A stretch of 64,000 nucleotides of DNA from Owenweeksia sp963758205 (GTDB lineage: Bacteria > Bacteroidota > Bacteroidia > Flavobacteriales > Schleiferiaceae). The stretch spans positions 620,001 to 684,000 of the forward strand of contig CAVWUM010000002.1 in NCBI GenBank assembly GCA_963758205.1. The letters are read 5' to 3'. The stretch's first letter is position 1, and each line of letters opens with the position of its first letter. Positions 44,609 through 52,604 of the stretch are shown in pieces. Below the pieces are notes generated by a model. That model was not told the origin of the DNA. It searched no databases and saw only the letters and a list, made by a program, of their open reading frames with translations. The position numbers were made by a program, and so were the translations under genes.

Positions 44609-45971
44609 ATGTCCAAAGAAAACCTGCTAAAGGACTTCTCCCCTTCCACTTTTGAAGAGTGGAAAAAACAAATTGAACAAGACCTCAAGGGCAAAGAGTA
44701 TGAAACCCTGCAAAGCCCTACAGCCGATGACATTACGATACAACCTGCTTACCACAGGCAAAACACAACCATAAGTCCACAGCCCTTTAAAGCCATGGCT
44801 AAATGGGATGTGGTGCAGGAACTTTTTGTAGCTGATGCAAAAACTGCTAACAAAGAAGCACTGGATCACCTCAACCGTGGCGCCACTTCATTACTGTTTT
44901 ACCTGTAACGGAGATTCAGATCTGGAAACCCTATTAGACGGAATACAGATTGAATACATCCGTACCAACTTTGTGGTAGAGGGTGATGTGTTACTTCTGG
45001 TAAAGAATCTCAAAAACCTCATCAGCAAAGGCGGACTAAAGGAAGTAGAAATTGCAGGATCAGTGAATATTGATTGCCTGGAAAGTATTGCCCGTACCGG
45101 GGATTGGCTTGAAAATGAAGAGGCAGATTTTAAAAGGGTTGAATCCCTGGTTTCTTCCTTACCTGAAAATATAAGAGGACTCTGCATAAATGCCAATCTA
45201 TTTGGCAATGCCGGTGCCACCCCTACCCAACAGCTCGGTATTGCCCTGAGCATGGTGTATGAGTACATTCACCGGTTTGAGTTAAAAAGCACCCAGCCAT
45301 TTTGGGTAAACTTTGCTATCGGGTCTGATTACTTTGGTGAGATAGCCAAACTGCGGGCATGGCGAAGGTTGTGGGCACAACTTCATAGTGAATTGGGCTT
45401 AAACCATACCGAGGCTTTTATATATGCTGAAACCGGATTACGCAATAAAACCATTATGGATGCCTACAACAATATGATCCGTAGTACTAGCGAAAGCATG
45501 GCCGCGGCTATTGGTGGCGCTAATGAAATCTCTGTAAAGGGATTTAACCACACATTCCGCGATCCTGACTTTTTCGGTGAACGAATCGCCAAAAATCAGC
45601 AATCCATACTGGAGCATGAAAGTCACCTGAATGAGGTTAGCGATATTTCAAAGGGCTCCTACTTTATTGAATCACTTACAGAGGAAATGGCCAACAAGGG
45701 CTGGGAATTTTTTAAAGAAATAGAAAGCAAGGGCGGTTATGTAGCCTGCATGGAGAGTGGCTGGCTTCAAGGCCAGGTAAAAGCCTCGGCAGAAGCCGAA
45801 CAAAAGCTTTTTGATGAAAAGCAAAAAGTACTGATAGGAGCCAATAAGCATGCTAAAGCAGATGAAAATCTTAAGGAATTAATTGACCAGGGGATGTTTG
45901 CGGCAACTGAAAAAGAAACCCGGATAAAAAGGGTGGTGGTGAAGAGATTGGCGGAGGGGTTGGAGAAATGA
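44609..45971 (+). CDS. mutA: Methylmalonyl-CoA mutase small subunit (frameshifted)
   Basis: The small subunit pairs with MutB to interconvert succinyl-CoA and methylmalonyl-CoA. The coding is split over two frames: 44609-44908 (to LNRGATSLLFYL) and then a frame continuing NGDSDLETLLDG from about 44908 to 45971. Deleting one T near 44907 fuses them into a continuous protein of about 453 residues of normal length. So a one-base insertion separates two otherwise intact halves. The downstream half keeps TIM-barrel-like segments such as TGLRNKTIMDAYNNMIRSTSESMAAAIGGANEI. Confidence 0.9.
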
Positions 45972-46040
45972 CCTCACCCCCGACTTCGTAAACTCAGTCA
46001 CCCCCTCTCCAGTTGAAGAGGGGGCCGGGGGGTTAGGTGA
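45971..46040 (+). repeat. GC-rich palindromic repeat upstream of the DUF559 gene
   Basis: Begins at the last base of the mutA stop codon: ACCTCACCCCC, then a hairpin with CCCCCTC (46001-46007) pairing with GAGGGGG (46018-46024), then tail GCCGGGGGGTTAGGTGA. The same hairpin-plus-tail order occurs at 46520-46557 in the same orientation, and in inverted form at 7.9 kb. Confidence 0.65.
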
Positions 46041-46429
46041 AATTTACCAGAGAAGATATGGGTAGATCGAACATGCACCATAAAGCCGAAGGGCATACTT
46101 TTGAATTTGCCAGAATGCTCAGAAAGGAATCAACAATCGCTGAAGACCTCCTTTGGCAGGAGCTAAGAGGAAGCAAGTTGGGAGTAAAATTCAGGCGACA
46201 ACACCCCATAGATAAATACTTGGTTGATTTTTTCTGTGCTAAACAAAAACTGATAATTGAGGTGGATGGAGAAATCCACAACCAACCTGAAGTAAAAGAA
46301 AAAGATAGGGAACGAGAGGTACTACTGAACTTCTACGGCAGCAAATTTTTGAGATTCAGTAATGAACAAGTGTTGAATGAAATGGAACAGGTTCCGAAAA
46401 CGATTAGAGAAAATTTGAACTTAGATTGA
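46037..46429 (+). CDS. DUF559 (Vsr-like) endonuclease domain protein
   Basis: 130 residues. The core from about residue 20 (FARMLRKESTIAEDLLWQELRGSKLGVKFRRQHPIDKYLVDFFCAKQKLIIEVDGEIHNQ) is the DUF559 pattern. It has the PD-(D/E)xK-like elements Asp in HPIDKYLVDFF and E-V-D at IIEVDGE. Related to Vsr mismatch endonucleases; the reaction here is unknown. ATGs also occur at residue 8 and 13, so the exact start is uncertain. Flanked by palindromic repeats and placed between mutA and mutB, it is foreign to the metabolic operon. Confidence 0.88.
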   Translation: MKFTREDMGRSNMHHKAEGHTFEFARMLRKESTIAEDLLWQELRGSKLGVKFRRQHPIDKYLVDFFCAKQKLIIEVDGEIHNQPEVKEKDREREVLLNFYGSKFLRFSNEQVLNEMEQVPKTIRENLNLD

Positions 46430-46519
46430 TTTGATGATGGCCGAGCAATTACAATTAGCAACAGCTGATACAATTTATCAATTTTAGAAAAAGTATTTCC
46501 ACACAAAGTAAACATCGCG
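46430..46519. other. Spacer between DUF559 gene and right palindrome
   Basis: 90 bases with no ORF or RNA gene seen; AT-rich with short A runs. Confidence 0.35.
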
Positions 46520-46557
46520 CCACCCCTCTCCTGCAGGAGAGGGGCCGGGGGTGAGGT
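46520..46557 (+). repeat. GC-rich palindromic repeat upstream of mutB
   Basis: A perfect 22-base palindrome (46523-46544, centre CTGCAG) followed by the tail GCCGGGGGTGAGGT. It ends 20 bases before the mutB ATG and contains the GTG at 46551 that opens the longest frame. Confidence 0.7.
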
Positions 46558-46577
46558 ATCACAACGAAATAGAAAAC

Positions 46578-48707
46578 ATGAAAAGACACGACTTTAAAAA
46601 TACCACCTACCAGAATAAAGCGGTAAGGGAGCACAAGCCTACCACCAGTTGGCTTACGCCCGAAGAAATCGAGGTGCCCAACCATTTCTCTAAAGAAGAC
46701 TTTGAGAAACTGAATCACCTCGACTTTGTAGCCGGGATTGAACCCTATTTGCGCGGCCCGTACTCTACTATGTATGTGAGCCGCCCATGGACCATCAGGC
46801 AGTATGCTGGCTTTTCTACTGCCGAAGAAAGCAATGCCTTTTACCGAAGAAACCTGGCAGCCGGTCAAAAAGGGCTTTCAGTAGCCTTTGACCTGGCTAC
46901 GCACCGCGGCTATGACAGTGACCATGAACGCGTGGTTGGCGATGTGGGTAAAGCCGGGGTGGCTATTGATTCCGTAGAAGACATGAAAATTCTTTTCGAT
47001 CAGATTCCATTGGATAAAATGTCGGTTTCAATGACCATGAACGGGGCTGTAATCCCCATTATGGCCTTTTACATAGTAGCTGCCGAAGAACAAGGGGTTA
47101 AACCCGAATTGTTATCGGGCACCATCCAAAACGATATTTTAAAGGAGTTTATGGTTAGGAATACCTACATATACCCACCATTACCTTCTATGCGTATTGT
47201 GGCAGATATTTTTGAATACACCAAAAATTACATGCCGCGCTTCAATAGTATTTCAATAAGTGGTTATCACATGCATGAGGCTGGCGCCACTGCTGATATT
47301 GAATTAGCCTATACCCTGGCGGATGGTATGGAATACATCAGGGCGGGTATTAAAGCGGGGCTTGATGTAGATGACTTTGCACCCCGCCTTTCATTTTTTT
47401 GGGGAATTGGTATGAACCACTTTATGGAGATTGCCAAGATGCGGGCTGCCCGGATGTTATGGGCCAAAATTGTAAAAAGCTTTGGTGCTGAGAATCCTAA
47501 ATCGCTGGCCCTTCGCACGCATAGTCAAACATCCGGCTATAGCCTTACGGAGCAGGATCCTTTTAATAATGTGGCCCGCACAACTATTGAAGCAATGGCG
47601 GCTGTATTTGGTGGAACGCAATCGCTACACACCAACTCATTGGATGAGGCGATAGCCCTGCCTACCGATTTTTCTGCTCGTATTGCGCGTAACACTCAGT
47701 TGATTATGCAGGAGGAAATGGGCATTACCCGAACAGTTGATCCCTGGGGTGGCTCGTACTATGTGGAATACCTTACGGAACAGATTGCACAAAAGGCCTG
47801 GGCACTTATTGAGGAAGTGGAGGAACTTGGCGGTATGGCCAAGGCCATAGAAACCGGGCTGCCCAAAATGCGTATTGAAGAGGCCGCAGCTAAAAAACAG
47901 GCGCGCATTGACTCCTGTAAAGAATGGATAATTGGTGTAAATGCTTATCGCAATGAAAAGGATGAGCCTATTGAACTCCTGGAGGTTGATAATGCAGTAG
48001 TTCGCCAAAAGCAGATTGAAAGACTGGAAAATATCCGCTCTACGCGAGATCAGCAAAAAGTAGATGAAAGCCTGAAGGCGATTGAGGATGCCGCAAAAAG
48101 TGGTGAAGGCAATTTATTGGCTTTGGCAGTTGATGCGGCCCGCAATCGTGCAAGCCTTGGAGAAATTAGCCTGGCCATGGAAAAAGCCTTTGGAAGATAT
48201 ACAGCCACTATCCGGTCTATTTCGGGTGTTTACTCAAATGAAATGAAGAAAGACGAAAAGTTTGAAAAGGCCCAAAAGCTGGCCGATGAATTTGAAAAAA
48301 TAGAAGGCCGCAGACCGCGGATTATGGTAGCCAAAATGGGTCAGGATGGCCATGATAGAGGGGCGAAGGTAGTAGCCACTTCCTTTGCTGACCTTGGTTT
48401 TGATGTTGACATTGGGCCCTTATTTCAAACTCCGGCCGAAGCTGCCAGGCAGGCCATTGAAAATGATGTTCACATTTTGGGTGTCTCATCTTTGGCGGCT
48501 GGGCACAAAACCTTGGTACCTCAGGTATTGGAAGAATTGAAAAAACAAGGCCGCGAAGATATTTTGGTGATTGCCGGGGGTGTAATCCCACAAAACGATT
48601 ACCAGTATTTGTTTGATGCTGGTGTGGCTGGTGTGTTTGGTCCGGGGACAGTAATTGCAGAGGCGGCAGCAAGGATTTTGGAGATTATGATAGAATCGAG
48701 GAATTAA
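46578..48707 (+). CDS. mutB: Methylmalonyl-CoA mutase large subunit
   Basis: 709 residues from the ATG at 46578; the frame opens at a GTG at 46551, but that lies in the repeat and adds nine unconserved residues. The substrate barrel has YSTMYVSRPWTIRQYAGFSTAEESN and RTHSQTSGYSLTEQDPFNN. The C-terminal B12-binding domain has the DxHxxG motif (GQDGHDRGAKV), SSLAAGH and VIAGGVIPQ. It uses adenosylcobalamin. It forms a heterodimer with MutA; the reactivating GTPase gene meaB lies 2.2 kb downstream. Confidence 0.96.
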   Translation: MKRHDFKNTTYQNKAVREHKPTTSWLTPEEIEVPNHFSKEDFEKLNHLDFVAGIEPYLRGPYSTMYVSRPWTIRQYAGFSTAEESNAFYRRNLAAGQKGLSVAFDLATHRGYDSDHERVVGDVGKAGVAIDSVEDMKILFDQIPLDKMSVSMTMNGAVIPIMAFYIVAAEEQGVKPELLSGTIQNDILKEFMVRNTYIYPPLPSMRIVADIFEYTKNYMPRFNSISISGYHMHEAGATADIELAYTLADGMEYIRAGIKAGLDVDDFAPRLSFFWGIGMNHFMEIAKMRAARMLWAKIVKSFGAENPKSLALRTHSQTSGYSLTEQDPFNNVARTTIEAMAAVFGGTQSLHTNSLDEAIALPTDFSARIARNTQLIMQEEMGITRTVDPWGGSYYVEYLTEQIAQKAWALIEEVEELGGMAKAIETGLPKMRIEEAAAKKQARIDSCKEWIIGVNAYRNEKDEPIELLEVDNAVVRQKQIERLENIRSTRDQQKVDESLKAIEDAAKSGEGNLLALAVDAARNRASLGEISLAMEKAFGRYTATIRSISGVYSNEMKKDEKFEKAQKLADEFEKIEGRRPRIMVAKMGQDGHDRGAKVVATSFADLGFDVDIGPLFQTPAEAARQAIENDVHILGVSSLAAGHKTLVPQVLEELKKQGREDILVIAGGVIPQNDYQYLFDAGVAGVFGPGTVIAEAAARILEIMIESRN

Positions 48708-48720
48708 GCGTTACTACATC

Positions 48721-49320
48721 ATGAGATATGTAGCACTTGGAGTTATTCTATTGTTACTTTCCTATGGGGAGGCTAAAGGACAATCTGATTCCGTAAAGAA
48801 AATTGAGACTTGGTGTCTGCAACATGCAGAATTTATCAAGGAATCATTTCCTTACATGTCAGAATTAGAAATACACTTTTTTCAAAATGAAAGTTATGGT
48901 TCTCTGAAGTTTGATAAAAGTGGGGAGCTATATTCTGCTCGGTATGCCAATTGCGAATTAAGCTTTAGAAACGGAAAAGTACACTCTATTACAATCCCAA
49001 TAAATACACATAAAGACAGCATTCACTATTACATAAATGGTTTGGAAGTTAAATTTCTGACAACGGATACCATAGTAAAGTCTAATGATAAAACCGATAA
49101 TTGCCGGTTTCTAAATTCTTGGGAATACAGGTTAGCTGAACTACCCTTGCAAATATACAATCAAGGAAAATTGGTAGCCATTTCGAACGATGGACACACT
49201 TTTGTAAAGATCTCAGGACAGTCAGTTGATGAATTTTCTGCTCAGCAAATTCTAAATACTCTTCAGGAAAATGAAGATTTTGAGTTGTACTACAAGGACT
49301 TTGAAACAATCATGCGATAA
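48721..49320 (+). CDS. Hypothetical secreted protein (paralogue 1)
   Basis: 199 residues with a signal peptide (MRYVALGVILLLLSYGEAKGQ). The mature protein has an acidic, strand-rich core (LSFRNGKVHSITIPIN ... YYINGLEVKFLTTDTIV). It aligns distantly with the next gene: both share a DNCRFLNSW/DDCYTFVDS centre and similar spacing. Function unknown. Starts 13 bases after mutB and may be read through from it. Confidence 0.6.
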   Translation: MRYVALGVILLLLSYGEAKGQSDSVKKIETWCLQHAEFIKESFPYMSELEIHFFQNESYGSLKFDKSGELYSARYANCELSFRNGKVHSITIPINTHKDSIHYYINGLEVKFLTTDTIVKSNDKTDNCRFLNSWEYRLAELPLQIYNQGKLVAISNDGHTFVKISGQSVDEFSAQQILNTLQENEDFELYYKDFETIMR

Positions 49321-49327
49321 AGGTAAT

Positions 49328-49933
49328 ATGTCATCAAAACTATACCGCAATTCTATAATCTCAACTCTTTGTTTTCAATTAATGTTATGGGGAAATAGTA
49401 TTGGCCAGCCTGACTCTATAAAAGCACTGGCTCAAGAAGCATCAGAACTCAATAATAAAATAAAACGAGTTTTACCTGTTAGCAACGGACTATCTATACA
49501 ATTTAGAAAAGGTTCTCAGGATATAACCATAATTAATGATACAAATGGAAACCTCTCAAGCGCATGGTCGAATAAATGGTATTTAGAGTTTGAATCTGGG
49601 TTGATCACAAAAGCATCGTACTGGATTTCGAGTACCGAGGATTATAACTTCCAACTTGTTTCAGGTTTTGAAGTTGAGTTTATAAGTCACGATACTCTTT
49701 TGGTAAATGTAACTAGGGATGATTGCTACACTTTCGTTGATTCTATAAAGTGGAAACTCAAAACCTATCCAATACGCGTGTCACATAGTGGTCTATTAGT
49801 GGCCGTTATAAATAAGAATGATTATGAGGTTTTCGAGCAAGATTTTTTTACCAAGCATAACCACCGAGAAATATTGGCGGTTTTAAAAGAGGAACGTTTT
49901 TTTGACAGTGAGGACAGTATTTACTTAGATTAG
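49328..49933 (+). CDS. Hypothetical secreted protein (paralogue 2)
   Basis: About 201 residues from the ATG at 49328, which gives a hydrophobic N-terminus (SIISTLCFQLMLWGNSIGQ); a start at 49271 overlapping the previous gene is less likely. Tandem paralogue of the preceding protein (LSSAWSNKWYLEFESGLI ... SGFEVEFISHDTLLVNV). Unknown function; probably periplasmic. Confidence 0.6.
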   Translation: MSSKLYRNSIISTLCFQLMLWGNSIGQPDSIKALAQEASELNNKIKRVLPVSNGLSIQFRKGSQDITIINDTNGNLSSAWSNKWYLEFESGLITKASYWISSTEDYNFQLVSGFEVEFISHDTLLVNVTRDDCYTFVDSIKWKLKTYPIRVSHSGLLVAVINKNDYEVFEQDFFTKHNHREILAVLKEERFFDSEDSIYLD

Positions 49934-49977
49934 TAGAGCAAGCCCTAAATTCTTAACTTGGCTTTAAATCATGTGGT

Positions 49978-50262
49978 ATGGACATAAACTCACTTAAACT
50001 AAAGCTCATTGAAAAAATCATCAAAACCGATGATCTGGAGTTGTTAAAAAACATGTTAGAGATGCTTTCTCAAAAAACAACGATACTTCGCGAATCACAA
50101 GCTCCTTACAGCATAAAGGAAGAAGAACCGATTGACCTATCCACTTTAAGTCCTGAATTTCAAGAATCGATAAAACGTGGGCTGGCGGATATGGAAGCTG
50201 GTAGAGTTTACACCCAGGAGCAAATGGAAAATTTTTTTGAAGATTGGCTGCAAGAAGACTGA
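49978..50262 (+). CDS. Antitoxin-like protein of a type II toxin-antitoxin pair
   Basis: 94 residues, mostly helical and acidic (PIDLSTLSPEFQESIKRGLADMEAGRVYTQEQMENFFEDWLQED). The C-terminal tail resembles antitoxins partnered with RelE/ParE toxins. It overlaps the toxin gene by 19 bases. The DNA-binding part (N-terminal helices) would autoregulate the pair. Confidence 0.75.
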   Translation: MDINSLKLKLIEKIIKTDDLELLKNMLEMLSQKTTILRESQAPYSIKEEEPIDLSTLSPEFQESIKRGLADMEAGRVYTQEQMENFFEDWLQED

Positions 50263-50558
50263 TATGGTCAAAAGAGGCCAAGATCGATACCAAAGAAATC
50301 TTTGACTATTGGAACCACAGAAATAAGTCGAAAAATTACAGTCGCAGGCTGGGAAAGACTTTTATAAGTATAGCTAAAAGACTGTTACAAAACCCGCTAC
50401 TTGGTTTAAAAACATCGCTAGAGAATTTGTTTTATGTGATTGTAGAAAAAAAGTTTCTGATGATTTATAGAGTAACGGATGAAGCTGTTGAGATAATAGC
50501 AATTTGGGACGGACGAAGAAATCCTGATGATTTTGAAAAATTAATTAAAAAAAGATAA
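50244..50558 (+). CDS. RelE/ParE-family toxin
   Basis: 104 residues. RRLIWSKEAKIDTKEIFDYWNHRNKSKNYSRRLGKTFISIAKRLLQNPLLG...YRVTDEAVEIIAIWDGRRNPDDF is the RelE/ParE fold pattern with the C-terminal strand. Target (mRNA or gyrase) cannot be read. The start appears to be TTG at 50244, within the antitoxin gene. Confidence 0.82.
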   Translation: MAARRLIWSKEAKIDTKEIFDYWNHRNKSKNYSRRLGKTFISIAKRLLQNPLLGLKTSLENLFYVIVEKKFLMIYRVTDEAVEIIAIWDGRRNPDDFEKLIKKR

Positions 50559-50561
50559 TAT

Positions 50562-50879
50562 ATGTTCGGAGATATGATGGGCAAACTGCAGGAAGCCCAA
50601 AAGCAGGCAGAAGAAACCAAAAAGAGACTGGATACCGTTTACCTTTCGGAAGAAGGGGCCAATGGCAAAATCAAAATCACCATCTCGGGCAACCGTGAGA
50701 TTAAAGACATTCATATAGATGAGAGCCTGATGCAGGATGCCGAAGAATTAAGCGACCACTTGGTGAATACCCTTAATAAAGCCATAAAAAAAGCCTCTGA
50801 AATGAATGAGCGCGAAATGCAGGCAGCCGCTTCGGGTATGCTCAATATGCCGGGCATGGATAAGCTTTTTGGCAAGTAG
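50562..50879 (+). CDS. YbaB/EbfC nucleoid-associated protein
   Basis: 105 residues. DMMGKLQEAQKQAEETKKRLDTVYL is the signature helix; IKITISGNREIKDIHIDESL and LVNTLNKAIKKASEMNEREM follow. It binds DNA as a dimer and often neighbours dnaX-recR; here it neighbours meaB instead. Confidence 0.93.
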   Translation: MFGDMMGKLQEAQKQAEETKKRLDTVYLSEEGANGKIKITISGNREIKDIHIDESLMQDAEELSDHLVNTLNKAIKKASEMNEREMQAAASGMLNMPGMDKLFGK

Positions 50880-50939
50880 TCAAATACAATCCAAAGAATG
50901 ATGCGAATTTGCATACTGCCCAACTGAAAACTGAGATTT

Positions 50940-51965
50940 TTGGACGCAATCAATCCCAATTTTAAAAAACTTAAATCCCGTGATACCCCAGGGGCCCGTG
51001 ATTTGTTGGCTAAATTGAAGCATGGTGACAGAGCTTCTTTAAGTCAGGCGCTTACTTTGGTAGAAAGTAAAAATGCCGGCCATCGCAAAATTGCGGAGGA
51101 GCTGATTAATGAAGCTCTCCCCTTTTCGGGAAACTCTATTCGCATTGGGATAACAGGTGTACCCGGAGTGGGTAAAAGCACCTTTATCGAAGCCTTTGGA
51201 TCATACCTTACCTTTATTGGTAAAAAAGTGGCCGTGCTGGCCATAGATCCCAGCAGCACTAAAAATAAGGGAAGCATTTTGGGAGATAAAACCCGAATGA
51301 ATGAACTCTCATTAAACCAGAACGCCTTTATCCGCCCTTCACCTTCAGCTGGCTCACTGGGCGGTGTAGCCCGTAAAACCCGTGAGTCAATTTTACTTTG
51401 TGAGGCAGCAGGGTATGATGTTATCATTATTGAAACTGTGGGCGTGGGTCAATCCGAAACCACGGTAAAATCAATGGTTGACTTTTTTATGCTGCTAATG
51501 CTGGCCGGGGCCGGTGATGAACTACAGGGTATAAAACGGGGCATTATGGAAATGGCCGACCTGCTGGTGATCAACAAGGCCGATGGCGATAATCTCAACA
51601 ATGCAAAAAGGGCGAGTGGAGAATATAAACGGGCCCTCCACCTGTTCCCGCCAAACCCTAACGAATGGATACCTAAAGTGAGCACAGGTTCTGCTTTAGA
51701 GCAAAATGGTATGGAGGATGTGTGGAAGGTAATTGGCGAGTTTGAAAATCATCAAAAAACCAAAGGCTACTTTGAAGATACCCGTAAAGAACAGGCCTTA
51801 AAGTGGTTTGAGGAATCTATTGGGGAATTGCTATTGGAATCATTCCGCGAAAGCGAAAACATAAACACACAGCTTAAGGAGTTGCGAGAAGAGGTTAAAG
51901 AGCAAAAAACCGAACCCTATGCAGCAGCCAGGAAACTCATCCAAAGCTTTATTAAGCCCTCCTGA
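50940..51965 (+). CDS. meaB: Methylmalonyl-CoA mutase-associated GTPase MeaB
   Basis: 341 residues starting at a TTG (50940). It guards and reloads adenosylcobalamin on methylmalonyl-CoA mutase. Walker A GVPGVGKST, the IDPSSTKNKGSILGDKTRM loop, the ETVGVGQSE switch and the NKADGDN base-recognition motif are present, matching the ArgK/MeaB G3E GTPase family. It lies 2.2 kb downstream of mutB, separated by accessory genes, so it is no longer directly coupled to mutAB. Confidence 0.94.
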   Translation: MDAINPNFKKLKSRDTPGARDLLAKLKHGDRASLSQALTLVESKNAGHRKIAEELINEALPFSGNSIRIGITGVPGVGKSTFIEAFGSYLTFIGKKVAVLAIDPSSTKNKGSILGDKTRMNELSLNQNAFIRPSPSAGSLGGVARKTRESILLCEAAGYDVIIIETVGVGQSETTVKSMVDFFMLLMLAGAGDELQGIKRGIMEMADLLVINKADGDNLNNAKRASGEYKRALHLFPPNPNEWIPKVSTGSALEQNGMEDVWKVIGEFENHQKTKGYFEDTRKEQALKWFEESIGELLLESFRESENINTQLKELREEVKEQKTEPYAAARKLIQSFIKPS

Positions 51966-51983
51966 TCTATCAGGATTCAGGAC

Positions 51984-52505
51984 TTAAAAATCCCTCCTCA
52001 CCTCGCCTTTCATATAGCGCAGGGCGCGCTTGGTAGGAAATGGCTCCATTTCCATTGTTTTGTTAAGGATCATTTTACGGAGTTTCATACCGTCATCATC
52101 GGGCTTCATTTCACGCGCAATATTGTTGATGATACCAACGGTAGCCGACTTGGCATCCACAAGCAACTTCCAGGCTTCATCGCTCACATAAATCTGCTGT
52201 GATAAGTTGTGCTCAAACTCGGTGCGGATGGTATCAGTAAGCAGATTTTGATATTGCTGAGCATTTAGCCCCTGCGAATGGAGGCGCACCAACAGTCTTT
52301 CAGGGGTAATGCGTTCTAAAAACAGCGACAACCGCTCATAAGCCTGCAACCTAACAGGTAAGGCACTTTTTTGGGTTTCCTTTTTTAAAAAATATGATCT
52401 GCGCTTTTCCTCATTTTCCATGAAGTTGGTAAGCATCATGTAGCAAAGTATGAGCAAAAAAATGGAAGGAAGGGCAAATTTTAGAATCTCGAATATTATG
52501 TCCAT
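51984..52505 (-). CDS. Conserved hypothetical membrane-anchored protein (DUF7935-like)
   Basis: 173 residues. One N-terminal membrane helix (IIFEILKFALPSIFLLILCYMML), then a helical cytoplasmic part with ARVRLQAYERL-like SALPVRLQAYERLSLFLERITPERLLVRLHSQ and a C-terminal KTMEMEPFPTKRALRYMKGEVRR. I recall this as a conserved Bacteroidota family (DUF7935); function unknown. Convergent with meaB, divergent from the aminotransferase gene. Confidence 0.8.
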   Translation of the reverse strand: MDIIFEILKFALPSIFLLILCYMMLTNFMENEEKRRSYFLKKETQKSALPVRLQAYERLSLFLERITPERLLVRLHSQGLNAQQYQNLLTDTIRTEFEHNLSQQIYVSDEAWKLLVDAKSATVGIINNIAREMKPDDDGMKLRKMILNKTMEMEPFPTKRALRYMKGEVRRDF

Positions 52506-52548
52506 ACGTACTGTTCGGGAATTAATAGGGCTGCCAAATATCGTAAAA

Positions 52549-52582
52549 TTTGAAAAGGCGGGAATTGAAATTTGTAGATTTG
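52549..52582 (+). promoter_or_regulatory. Promoter of the aminotransferase gene
   Basis: TTTG (52549-52552), 22 bases, TAGATTTG (52575-52582), fitting the Bacteroidota -33/-7 pattern. Confidence 0.6.
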
Positions 52583-52604
52583 CCGCCTAAATCACGCGCT
52601 GCCC

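Larger units (their letters stand above)
45971..46557 (+). mobile_element. Candidate REP-like element carrying a DUF559 gene
   Basis: A DUF559 endonuclease gene flanked by two direct copies of a GC-rich palindromic repeat lies exactly in the mutA-mutB spacer. This is what an inserted cassette would look like. No target-site duplication could be identified by eye. Confidence 0.4.

Noticed and set aside
44895..44915. Programmed frameshift in mutA
   Set aside because: No slippery heptamer or downstream structure that I can see, and other genes show the same kind of one-base excess.
46551..46577. GTG start for mutB
   Set aside because: It lies in the palindromic repeat; the ATG at 46578 gives the family-typical N-terminus.
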